DNA of 64,000 nucleotides from Nematostella vectensis (taxonomy: Eukaryota; Cnidaria; Anthozoa; Actiniaria; Edwardsiidae). Each line of letters opens with the position of its first letter. Position 1 is the stretch's first letter. The stretch spans positions 6,173,181 through 6,237,180 of the forward strand of contig NC_064040.1 of assembly GCF_932526225.1 (NCBI RefSeq), written 5' to 3'. The notes beneath the pieces are model-generated. The model was not told the origin of the DNA and searched no databases. It saw only the letters and a program-made list of their open reading frames with translations. The translations under genes were made by a program, and so were the position numbers. Shown piece by piece: positions 55,257 to 64,000 of the stretch.

Positions 55257-55279
55257 TACATTTATAAGGGTATTGAATA

Positions 55280-56695
55280 TTATTTGTGAGTCAAGCTTAT
55301 TACCTTTGTTAAAGTGTTATGGGGGCTGGGGAGTAGGCTTTCCATCTTGATAAGCAGTCTCTCTACAGTTATCGTCTCCCCATTGTTCCCAATGGCCACA
55401 TGCTCAATCCTTGGATTACAAAGCTTCACCTCTTTGATGTTTTTACACTTGCCTCGCAATTCTTGTAGCATATTTGCATCCACATCATCGATCAGCTTGA
55501 AGTTAATTAGGGACACCGCTTCTAGGGACGGGCAGGACTGAATTAAGTTGGGTACAAGGTGGCTTTCGGATAGGCTTTCCTTGCGAAGTGGTCCAAACTC
55601 TAGCACCTTCAAGTTCGGCACGAATTTTAGCATCGCTGCCAAAACCGCCGGGGGTATCCTAGGAGAATGGCTCACCCCCAAGTACCTTAGGTTAGGTGCT
55701 TGGCGAAGCAAACCTTCTAAACACTCCGCCGAAAGAAGAAAATTCCATCTCAGGTCTAGTGTTTCCAAGCTGGAATATTTCGCCGTAGGTTTGATTTCTT
55801 GATATATCCGCAAATGTAGAATATGCCGGAAACCACATTGATTCATTTTAAAGTATCGGACGTTCGGAAGACGTGTTAGTACGCTAGAGAGCCCAGTAGT
55901 TGTGACGAAGTAGCACCCCGTAAGGTCGAGTTCCTGCACCTTTGTTCTGTCCCAATTTACGGACATCAACGCTACGTCATTGAGCTTTGTAAATCGTATC
56001 AATAAACTTGTTATATGAGGACAATTTTCCATTACCTTTCGAAGGTGTTTTCCGTGGAAATTTTTACACTCATTTAAACATAAAGACTGTAGTTGCGGGC
56101 AGTTTGTTGAGATTTTGAGCAGCGCATCGTCATTCAAGATTTCGCTATCCGTACACTCGAAGACGCGTAATGACCGCATCTTTGTGAAAATATCAGGAAT
56201 AAGGCATTCAGCAGCGTCTGAACCAAGCCCCAAGTATCTGACGTTTGTAAAATGTCTTGGTAGTCTCCTCATAAAACTGAAATCTCCCCAGGAGTATCTA
56301 AGATCCATTAATTCGAGCGTCGTAGGAAAGTCTCGTATGCTTTCACGAATGTGCTCCGTATTTACCTCGGTCCCAAACGACACTAAACTTTTCAATCGAC
56401 GGCATTTTTTTGCCAGTTCTTTGGCTACTTTAGGGGTTACTGAACAACCCGCAAGATTTAACGCTGTGGCTGATGCTAAGCGAGTTTTTATCAGCATCAA
56501 CAAAGTCGCTTCATCGATCGTAGTCCAAGCTAGCAACTCGTTCAGATCGACGGTGCGCCAAAGCGACGGATCGTACGCAATCCTTCTCCATTGCTTGCAA
56601 ACTCTGGCTACCACACCGAGATCTCGACGAGAAAGATAGAGAAATATCTCGAGCAGTACTGCATCAGGTAGTTTAGTTTCCATGTAGATCGACAT
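55280..56695 (-). CDS. F-box and leucine-rich-repeat protein, intronless
   Basis: A 471-residue uninterrupted ORF. Residues 8-50 (KLPDAVLLEIFLYLSRRDLG, then VCKQWRRIAYDPSLWRTVDL) are an F-box, the SKP1-binding module of SCF ubiquitin ligases. The rest is a series of amino-acid-type leucine-rich repeats, for example CPQLQSLCLNECKNF, CPHITSLLIRF, VQELDLTGCYFVTTTG, LETLDLRWNFLLS and PNLKVLEFGPL, which would bind substrate. By family it should be a substrate receptor in the cytosol or nucleus; which FBXL subtype it is I cannot say. Two in-frame starts exist, 56695 (MSIY) and 56683 (METKLPD); both precede the F-box. No introns are seen in the coding part, unlike all neighbours, so it may descend from a retrocopy or simply have an intronless coding region. 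Confidence 0.92.
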   Translation of the reverse strand: MSIYMETKLPDAVLLEIFLYLSRRDLGVVARVCKQWRRIAYDPSLWRTVDLNELLAWTTIDEATLLMLIKTRLASATALNLAGCSVTPKVAKELAKKCRRLKSLVSFGTEVNTEHIRESIRDFPTTLELMDLRYSWGDFSFMRRLPRHFTNVRYLGLGSDAAECLIPDIFTKMRSLRVFECTDSEILNDDALLKISTNCPQLQSLCLNECKNFHGKHLRKVMENCPHITSLLIRFTKLNDVALMSVNWDRTKVQELDLTGCYFVTTTGLSSVLTRLPNVRYFKMNQCGFRHILHLRIYQEIKPTAKYSSLETLDLRWNFLLSAECLEGLLRQAPNLRYLGVSHSPRIPPAVLAAMLKFVPNLKVLEFGPLRKESLSESHLVPNLIQSCPSLEAVSLINFKLIDDVDANMLQELRGKCKNIKEVKLCNPRIEHVAIGNNGETITVERLLIKMESLLPSPHNTLTKVISLTHK

Positions 56696-59600
56696 TGAAG
56701 CTCTCGGGCCGTTTGCTTGACGCGGCCAGCTTGACGAAGATGCGATGGCCCCGTGTCCGCTACGGCCTCTCGCTCAAAAGCACGCGTTGCTACTACGCAA
56801 GCGGCGGAAGAAGGCTTAGGGTAGTGCTAAATCATTGCTGCACTTGTTAACAAAGTGACTTACGGTTCTGCTAAGGGAAAAAACGGGAATGGGCAAAAGT
56901 GCCTATCTTACTTGCTGCCTGCAACCAGCACAAGCGATGTAAAATTCATAATGTGCCTTTATTGTTCACCGGATGTGAGGTCTAGATTTGAGACTTCCGG
57001 CATCTGATTGGCTTCTTGGCGTGATGTCACAATAGCTTGGGACAAAAGTAACACATTTCTACGACGTTCGCGTCACGCGTATTAGAAGAACGCGAAATTT
57101 AAAAAGGCGTCGTTTGCGAAGGCGTCGCGTCACTGCTAACCAAGTATCAAACCTTGACAGAACACATTAGATTCTCTTGGGAAGCATCACACATCCAGCG
57201 ACAGCTATTCTCTACAAGGAATAATGACAGAACCCGCGAAAGGTTCGAAAGTGCGATTCGAAAAAAAAAAAAAAAGAGTATGTTTGGGTTCGCGTGGCAA
57301 AGCTTGGCTACCCAATGAGGCTGAAACATTACACGGTTTAGTGGTTCGCATTGACCGCTTGATGCGGATAGTTTAGCAAAATGATGTGTTCTTTGCATTT
57401 ATATTAACGACACCAAGCACTACTTTATAGGGCATTCGCTAAATCAAAAACACTTTAAAAATATAAACTGTCTTACCGAGTTTATGTTTACTATTTTTTG
57501 TCCACTTAATCATTTTTAGGCACTAGGAATTATCATAATGCCCTAAAGGCTTTTGTTAAAGCTGTTTTATTTGACGCTGTCCAAATTACAAAATGCCAAG
57601 AAAAAGCCATTCAACTCTTTTTCTTGTAAAGTCAATCGTGAAAGGTGGCACTGAATAGATGAAAGCACGCAACTGAGTTCTTACTGTAGTGGCAACACAA
57701 AGAAAATAATCAATCTATCATTCTATTGTTGGGAAAGAACAAGATTTCGCAAGCTTAAAACACGTTTAAAAGTCGCTACTATGAACATTTATCCATTGCC
57801 TTTAGCGCTATATAGCGGTAGTAGTTACTTAGCAATGCCAGCTGTTTTGTGTGAGTTTGTCAGACACGAGACAAGCCATGCACATTTTCCTCCTAATCGC
57901 CATCCACGTTGTGTGAGGAACAAAGAAAATGGGTATAGCGTCTGGTGTGGTCAGGTAATAAGGCAATGCGAAGTGAATCTTTTAAAATAAAGTATGATTT
58001 GTGTTAAAAAAGGGGAAATACCTCCCCGAAATCCCATTAAGTCAAGGTCTGGGTCATGACTTTAGGTTCGATAAAAGACAAGTGAAACAAAATGTAAAAT
58101 TCTGTTTAAAACTTATCTTTAAGTATCCAAATTTCATAACACATTTTTTAAAGTAAGTATTTAGTCTAAAGTAGATGCGCTTGTAGTCTTTATGGAATAA
58201 CCGGGAAATTGCACTGGAATCTTTATCAGCGTATCCGCAGCATGCTTTTCACATGCGGCCGCGCAGTATAAATACATTCCATCTAAAATTACAAAAACTT
58301 ATTAACAGGACGCTGTTTGGTTTACTCTCGGAGCTCTAAACAATATGAACTGGATTGACTTGTTTTATTTTTGTGTCGCTCTTATAACGGTGATGATTGT
58401 CCATACAATGGATGTCTGAGTTGACAGTTGCCTAGGTTCCCAGCTTGCATGCGCGCATGTGCCTTGACTATTAAAAAAACAAAAACATCTAAGGTCCTCC
58501 CACGAAAACTACAAAAGTTTTCAAAATGTATTTTGGAACGCATACATAGAATGCTTAAACATAGCATTTGGCCACCGTAACCTTCGTTTTCAATGGTCGT
58601 TGCATGTTTAAATGATTTGCACTTCTATGTTCGAGGGCACGCGAAAAGGCTATGCAAAAGGAAAAGCATCATTGATTTTTCCGGCTTCCTTTCTTCAAAA
58701 GTTTCCAATCGGGTGATGATAGCCTAGTTCTCTCAGGTCATAGTTGTCCATACATTCCAAAGGCAAGCTCATTGTTATAGGCAACTAGAGCAACAGCAAA
58801 GCCACGCTGTGTCCGTTTAGGTATGAACTACCTGCTCAAGCTATTGTGATTGCGCGTTGCGCCGTCCTTTTGTCTGATAACCAATGCATAAGAACATGAA
58901 TGCATCTTACAACGAATACCATTGACCCAATAACAATGGTCTAAAGCCATTCAGACACAAAAAAAGAAGGAAAATAAACCCCAAGTGTATAGAAAAGGTT
59001 AAAAAAAACAACAACAACACTTTACCACAACGGATCCTGTATTTCTTAGTGGGAGGGACTTTTGAAGCGACGAAAGAGTCTGTATACCCAGCAAACGGGA
59101 GGGACATCAAAGAAAGCCAAGTTAGCAAATTTATTTAACAAGTGCTAGTACTTTATTACACTTTTTTTTCGCGTCACGTTAATTGCGCGAATTTCGCGAT
59201 TTTTCACGAAAATAAAGTGTCGCGAAAATGTCCTATAATATTGTATACATATAGTACAGTAAGAGGTGAGTTGGACAATTCTGGACTGTATTTTAGATTT
59301 TTGATATAGCGTGACAGCATGACATTTATTTGCTCAAAGAGGAAAAATGTAAATCAATAATGCTGATGAATTACACTTCTGCCCTAAAGAAGTCTTGTAT
59401 TAAAAACTAGTCAATTATCAGTCTTTGCCTTTGGGAATCATACTTATACGAACACGACTATTTGGGTATTTTGATTGATTCAATTATTTTAATAAAACCT
59501 TTAAAAGAGAAAATGTCGACAACAACGCAGGTTTATGTTTTTTCGAACGATATTTCGGCTTCAGGTTAAAAATGAGTTACAATGGCATGTTACAGCTAGT

Positions 59601-59720
59601 ATATGTACAAAGTCCATTGATGATTTTTTTTTGTTAAAACTAACAAAAGGTAAAAATAGTAATTGAGTAAGGAGTAACTTATGGAATATGGTAAATAGGG
59701 TAGTGTGGATTACTAAACAG

Positions 59721-60340
59721 CTAAACGGTTTCTTCACGCCGGTTGAGGCCACCGGGTTCAAGAGTGCCAGCGCGAGCTATCAGTGTGGCTTCTCTTGCTT
59801 TGCGGATGGAGTCGTGGTTATTTCTTATTTTTACAATAGGTATGAGCTCTATGTCAGAAGCGGTGTGGTTAGGTTATAGGTAGTGTTCAGCGGCGTGGGT
59901 TAGTATGAATCGAGATTGGGAGTCTACAGTTCTGCGGTGGTCATTAAAGCGTTCTTTTAATTTGCGTTTAGTTTCTTCAATATATTGAAGGCTACAGCGG
60001 TTACATTGAATCATATAAATCACGTTTTTAGTATTGCAGGTTAAGTGGGAGGTTATAGGTCGTGTTTCACCTGTTGAGAAAAATGTGTAGCTTGTCAGGC
60101 CATCGGTTCTAATATAGGGGCAGGTTAGGCAGTTTTTTCCGCAACGGAAAGCACCGGGAGGTTTGTTGGTGTTAGAGTGGTCGGAAGGTAGCTTGGCTTT
60201 AACGAGGATGTCGCGGAGGTTGGGTGAGCAGCGAAAGGCGACAAGAGGGGGCTCAGTGAAAACCTTATGGCATCGCTTAGACGAGAGTAGGTTGTAATTT
60301 CTACGGATTATGTCGTTGATGTTAGGTAGTGTAGGGTTAT
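59721..60340 (-). pseudogene. Penelope-like retroelement fragment with GIY-YIG endonuclease domain
   Basis: Translated on the minus strand, about 155 codons run from NPTLPNINDII through KCHKVFTEPPLVAFR-like, NLRDILVKAKLP and GAFRCGKNCLTCPYI (cysteine-rich linker) to VIYMIQCNRCSLQYIEET and LKERFNDHRR. These are the linker and GIY-YIG endonuclease of Penelope-like elements. The GIY motif is VIY and the YIG motif reads YIE, so a key glycine is lost. A TAA interrupts the frame at 59876-59874, after which family-like sequence resumes (IARAGTLEPGGLN) to TAG at 59723-59721. The reverse transcriptase is absent. A dead, 5'-truncated copy. Confidence 0.82.
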
Positions 60341-60504
60341 AAGTATTATTTTAACTATATACATATTGTGAGACTGTATTTTTTTTAGTGCAGTGGGTAT
60401 TGTATTTTAGTGCAGTGTATTTTATGCAGTGGATACCGCTTTTTAGTGCATAGTGGGTACTGTTTTTAAGTGCAGAGAGTACCGGTACTGTATTTTAGTG
60501 TAAT

Positions 60505-60573
60505 GTCTTCTGGGTAATTTTCAATATGGCGTCTTCGTCAGCTAGGCGCCATATTGAAAATTACCAAGAAGAC
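60505..60573. repeat. 69-bp hairpin upstream of the XKR 3' end
   Basis: Arms of about 27 bp, GTCTTCTGGGTAATTTTCAA with TATGGCG and its complement, are separated by about 15 bp and differ at one position. It lies between the Penelope-like fragment and the XKR stop codon, so on the minus strand it could fold in the XKR 3' UTR. Confidence 0.85.
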
Positions 60574-60705
60574 CCAAGGCACGAGGGTTGTCTGCATCAA
60601 CCTTACACGCGCATGGGTTCGCTACACAGCCGCTGTCGTCATTATAGGCTGCATCTCGGTCCCAGTCGATCCACCGTCCACTTCCGGTTCACAATTGTGT
60701 TCTGG

Positions 60706-62820
60706 CTAATCTTCTTCTGTTCTGCTAAGAGGATGACAGCATCCGGGACACGCGTAGTACAACATCATCACAAGCAAGCCAACTGGAAACGTCAGTCCTG
60801 CTATGGACGATGCGACTATGATAAATACCATGCTCTGATTGGTCCAAAGACCCCAAAGCAACATAAGGATCACGTTCTCGAAGAAAGCAAAAGCGTAATA
60901 TGGGTATGCAAATCGGCGCATTTGCCTACCCTCCAAGTGAAAAAAAGCAAAGAGATGTACGTACGCCAAAAAGAGCTTGAATAGGTTAAGCTTGAGCTTG
61001 CTATTTGGGAAGTAGTTGCAATCTTGATTGAACAAAATGAGATAGGATATCATAATGTCGAGGGCAAAAACCAGAGCTATCCAAGCCTTGAAAGTGGTGG
61101 CAAATAGCGCCAAGACTAAAACACGGGCTATTAGAATGAAGAAGGACCAGGCGAAGAGTCCAAGACTTGCGCACATGGGGAGGGGCGCTCGGCTGATGTC
61201 AAAGAAGTGAAGATTGAAGCGGTAAGCTTTCAGTGCCTTTGCGAGCATCACTACAGATTTGAAGGTATTAAAGACGAGTTTGATCTCGGCAAAAGTCCAA
61301 GTGAACTCTCTTCGGGTGAGAAGAACGATGTAGGTTTGGAGCAAAAATATGGGCGCGTCCTCGAGGAAGGAAGAGATCACATCTAATAATGACATGTCTA
61401 GTTTCTGATTTGCATACAACGCCTGGATGATCCACTTCGTTTGTTCGTCTTTATCGGTATTGTCTAGGTTCCGGATCTTGCGAACTGTCCTAAAGATTCT
61501 CCAGTTTCTGTAAGAAGAATAACGGCATCGCGTTTCAATTAAAGTTTGTAGATTGATCGTTATAGCCTGCTAGCTTAATCAATGAACGAATTACTGATTC
61601 AATGGAGCCCCTGGTCCGCCCCTGTTATGCCTTTGGGACGAGAGGGACTAAATACGAGAGTAGAACCTTTTTATCATACTTTGAGTATGATGAGTATGGA
61701 GTCTTCTATCTGATTCCTATCTAAAATGCCTGGGTACGAGCGTCCCAACCCAATCTTGATGAAAAAACAGAAAGCTTGTGAACACGCATTATTATAAGAA
61801 TCATTTTTTGAGAAGTCACGAGATCGTGCAAATCTTCTATTATATAAAATGCTGCAACCCACCTGACTACGGGCCCTAGCTGAAGTATGTGTAGAATGTA
61901 AGTGCGCCTTGTAGTCTTGATCTCCAGTTCGTCTTCCATCCATTCCTTCGTACCTCTACACGAGCAAAGAACGTCAGTCAAAGCTATGATTCATCGAGCA
62001 GTTTGTGGGGGGTCTTTGGTGGGGCAGACATATGACGAGCAGAAAAAGCAGCTCAAGGATTTCTCCGTCCCATGCTTAGGATGCCTTTCATGTGCACAGA
62101 ATGCCCCTTCGCGTGAACAACATGTTCCTCTCACGTGCACAATGGTCCTCTCACAGGTGGTACTCTCACTCAATTTCAATTAAGGTCAATTTCGTTATGT
62201 GATCCCTTTCACGTGAATAGGCCAACCTCGTCACGTGCACTAGCCCCTTATCGCGTGTACAGGTCGACTCCGTCAAGTGCAAGCCCTGTCACGTGCACAT
62301 GCCAACCCCGTAACGTGCACAGCCCACTTATCACGTGAACAGGCCAACCTCGTAACGAGTACTGACTTCTCTTACACAAACAGGCCATTTCTTTTAAAGT
62401 GAACAAAATAAGTTTAGGAAATGCTACACGGTATTTGTTATGTGTACTGTTTTCAAGAATACCTGTCTGGGTTAGTATTGTCTTCCTGAAGTCTGAACGC
62501 AGATACCGCCTGCAAGCCCACTGATGAGATTAACAGTATTCCCACCATAATGGCGCACCACACCACATCTCCAGCCTTGTAGAAATCATACGCCACGGAC
62601 GCATCCATACCAAAATCACTCAAATACAATAGAATAGAAACTAAAGGCATCACCAGTGAGATACGAGAGCACCTCGCACGCTCGTGCCACTGCAATGCTT
62701 TCTCATCCACGGGGATTTTCGTAGGTTGCTCGTCAAGGAGAGTGTGAATCTTGCGCAGGACTGGGTTAAAAATCCCTCGACACGAGTCCAAGCAGCAGCC
62801 ACAACAATCATCCTCTTTAT
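60706..62820 (-). CDS. XK-related (XKR) membrane protein, last three exons
   Basis: XKR proteins are multi-pass plasma-membrane proteins, some of which act as caspase-activated phospholipid scramblases. Exons: 62820-62463, 61955-61863, 61507-60706 (TAG), joining in phase for about 416 residues. Exon A has VDEKALQWHERAR before two membrane helices (LVMPLVSILLYLSDFGMDAS and VVWCAIMVGILLISSVGLQ). Exon B has YILHILQLGPVVR, the family LLHLLQLG motif. Exon C has LDMSLLDVISSFLEDAPIFL, the family signature, then several hydrophobic segments and a short tail. Exon A opens at an acceptor (TTCCACAG) in phase 1 with a cysteine-rich stretch DKEDDCCGCCLDSCRG, so at least one exon lies further right; I could not find it. 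No caspase site is evident in the C-terminal tail. Subtype unknown. Confidence 0.88.
62110..62360. repeat. Degenerate CACGTGCACA-rich repeat in XKR intron
   Basis: Between exons A and B, about ten irregular units of 20-25 bp contain TCACGTG or CACGTGCAC with GCCAACC or GGTCC spacers. Several CACGTG palindromes (E-box-like) result, but the pattern looks like a decayed tandem repeat rather than a designed site cluster. Confidence 0.6.
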
Positions 62821-64000
62821 CTGTGGAAAAAAATTAGAGTTTCTAGCTTTATGCAGGCCAAAGTAAGTAAGACTTCACAAAACACTAGTTTGTCGATTTT
62901 TTCGGAGGTTTCATTAAGAATCTTTATTTGTCTGTGCATGGGCCTTTGGGAGTACCCGCAAATAATGCTGGGTTGCCGAGCATGATGTATTTTCTCAGCC
63001 CAGTCCCAGGCATTCTTTCCCTGCTAGCAGAGTCCTCCTTTCTCTGTATTTCGCTGGGCTGGCGCTCGCAAACGCTAGCAGGGAAAGGCGTCCTTACCTG
63101 GGTCTCTGATCAGGATTTCTGTGGTAGGTTAAGGTTGGTTCTCACAAGCGACGTGAACGCATGCATAAGCGCAAAAAGAATGGGAAGTTTTGATAATCTT
63201 ACGTCTATGCTACGCTTACGTCGCGTGAAAACTGGATCGACGTAAGCATAGGCGGAACATCAGCAAAAATAAAATTGGCTCGTCGTGGAGGTATGGGCAC
63301 TAGATTACGAACTGAGCATGCGTAAAACCTTGCGCTTACGTCGAGCCGGTTCTCATGCGATATACGACTCTTATGCTTCCGTTACATCACAGGAAACCAT
63401 AGCACGTTCCAGACCCTAATCTTCCTCACGGTTAATCTTAAAGGGCAGAAAGCGGGTAAGAACGCCTGGAACTAGGCTGGGATTTTCTATACTAGCTTAC
63501 CGATCGGGTATGAGTGCTCTTATGATTATGGTTTGTCCCCACTGGTTCATTAAAATGATGAGTAGGCCCGGTTTCTAAGCTTTTTCGGTCACTTTTAATG
63601 CTGTCGCAGCGAGATCGCATGAACGAGTGGCGACAGCAGTTCTAATCAATGAAAATCGGGCTTACTGCATGAAGCACTGGAAACAATAACAACGTTATCA
63701 ACACAAAAACTGCCAAGCGATGCGCACAAAGCAGGCTGGTCACCTTGCAAAGTGAGACCAGCATCCTTCGCGCGCCTACTTTTTCCGCTTTTCATTAATT
63801 AGAACAGCTGTCTCCGCTTGGTCACTTCCATGCTCGTTGATCCAGCGTAATTTGCGGGCGCTCCCAAGGGTCATTTGGGAGCGCCCGCAAAGTACGCTGG
63901 ATCTTCGAGCATGGCTCACTTCAGGCGACCTCGCTGCGACAGCAATAATATGGAAACACAGTAACACGATGAGTGGCGTTACGTTCCTTTGTCTTTTTAC
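62821..64000. other. Upstream flank of XKR exon A with nested fold-back elements
   Basis: This stretch should contain the upstream XKR intron or exon. It holds a half-copy of a palindrome (62938-62983), an imperfect fold-back around GCTAGCAGGGAAAG (63005-63098), a CGCTTACGTCG palindromic patch (63210-63250) and an inverted-repeat element at 63601-63944. No convincing first exon was found. Confidence 0.5.
63601..63944. mobile_element. 344-bp inverted-repeat element containing a long hairpin
   Basis: Ends are GCTGTCGCAGCGAG and its complement, extending about 20 bp with one mismatch. Inside, 63828-63914 is an almost perfect hairpin: arms of about 39 bp with cores ATCCAGCGTA and GCGGGCGCTCCCA and an 8-bp loop. 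No target duplication is clear. A diverged half of the hairpin also occurs at 62938-62983. Confidence 0.75.

Larger units (their letters stand above)
51386..55279. other. Region between convergent AAR2 and F-box genes
   Basis: About 3.9 kb between two genes pointing toward each other. The first kilobase has a run of 19 or so G near 51510 and degenerate CATCTCTTAGGG repeats (51575-51800). An inverted-repeat element lies at 51897-52462 and family copy 4 of the short element at 52826-52980. An AATAAA at 52156-52161 could serve AAR2, but its distance of 770 bp makes this doubtful. From about 53000 to 55250 I see only AT-rich sequence without recognised features. Confidence 0.5.
56696..60705. other. 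Intergenic region between F-box gene and XK-related gene
   Basis: About 4 kb. The F-box gene promoter should lie in the first few hundred bases, which are CG-richer than their surroundings, but no core element is clear. 57000-59700 is AT-rich with no recognised gene. A Penelope-like fragment occupies 59721-60340, then irregular TTTTAGTGCAGTGGGTACTG-type repeats (60375-60500) and a perfect-looking hairpin (60505-60573). Confidence 0.5.

Noticed and set aside
63665-63765. Signal-peptide-like minus-strand ORF (MLVSLCK...) ending at GTAAGC
   Set aside because: Its phase does not join XKR exon A and it lies inside an inverted-repeat element, so it is probably chance.

Overview
This window looks like nuclear DNA of an invertebrate animal. 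Genes are split by GT-AG introns, there is no operon structure, and the ground is AT-rich with many minisatellites, fold-back elements, a LINE tail and a Penelope-like fragment. The proteins are typical animal ones (UGP2, KIF16/StARD9 kinesin, AAR2, an F-box/LRR protein, an XK-related scramblase-like protein). A cnidarian such as a sea anemone fits, but that is inference. Gene models were built by hand from protein-family similarity plus splice sites and reading phase; no searches were run. Layout, left to right. (1) 458-7095, minus strand: the first seven coding exons of UTP-glucose-1-phosphate uridylyltransferase; the rest lies off the left edge. Its intron 4 holds a 1.97-kb inverted-repeat element. 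(2) 9666-43162, minus strand: one 33.5-kb gene of 35 coding exons for a kinesin-3 family protein with motor, FHA, long coiled coil and C-terminal START domain (StARD9/KIF16A type, about 1,485 residues). (3) 33950-34843, plus strand: an unrecognised ORF nested antisense in intron 8 of the kinesin gene. (4) 46614-51385, plus strand: AAR2, the U5 snRNP assembly factor, in six exons, diverging from the kinesin gene. (5) 55280-56695, minus strand: an intronless F-box/LRR protein. (6) 60706-62820, minus strand: the last three exons of an XK-related membrane protein whose 5' end I could not place. The most striking thing is in the kinesin gene. Four separate tandem arrays (38, 61, 73 and 85 bp units, up to about 56 copies) each begin exactly at an exon edge, and every unit copies the last or first 19-39 exon bases together with the real splice site. 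A fifth intron holds a two-copy version beside a 3-kb GGA tract. The arrays therefore line introns with decoy 5' or 3' splice sites, and none of the unit lengths is a multiple of three.
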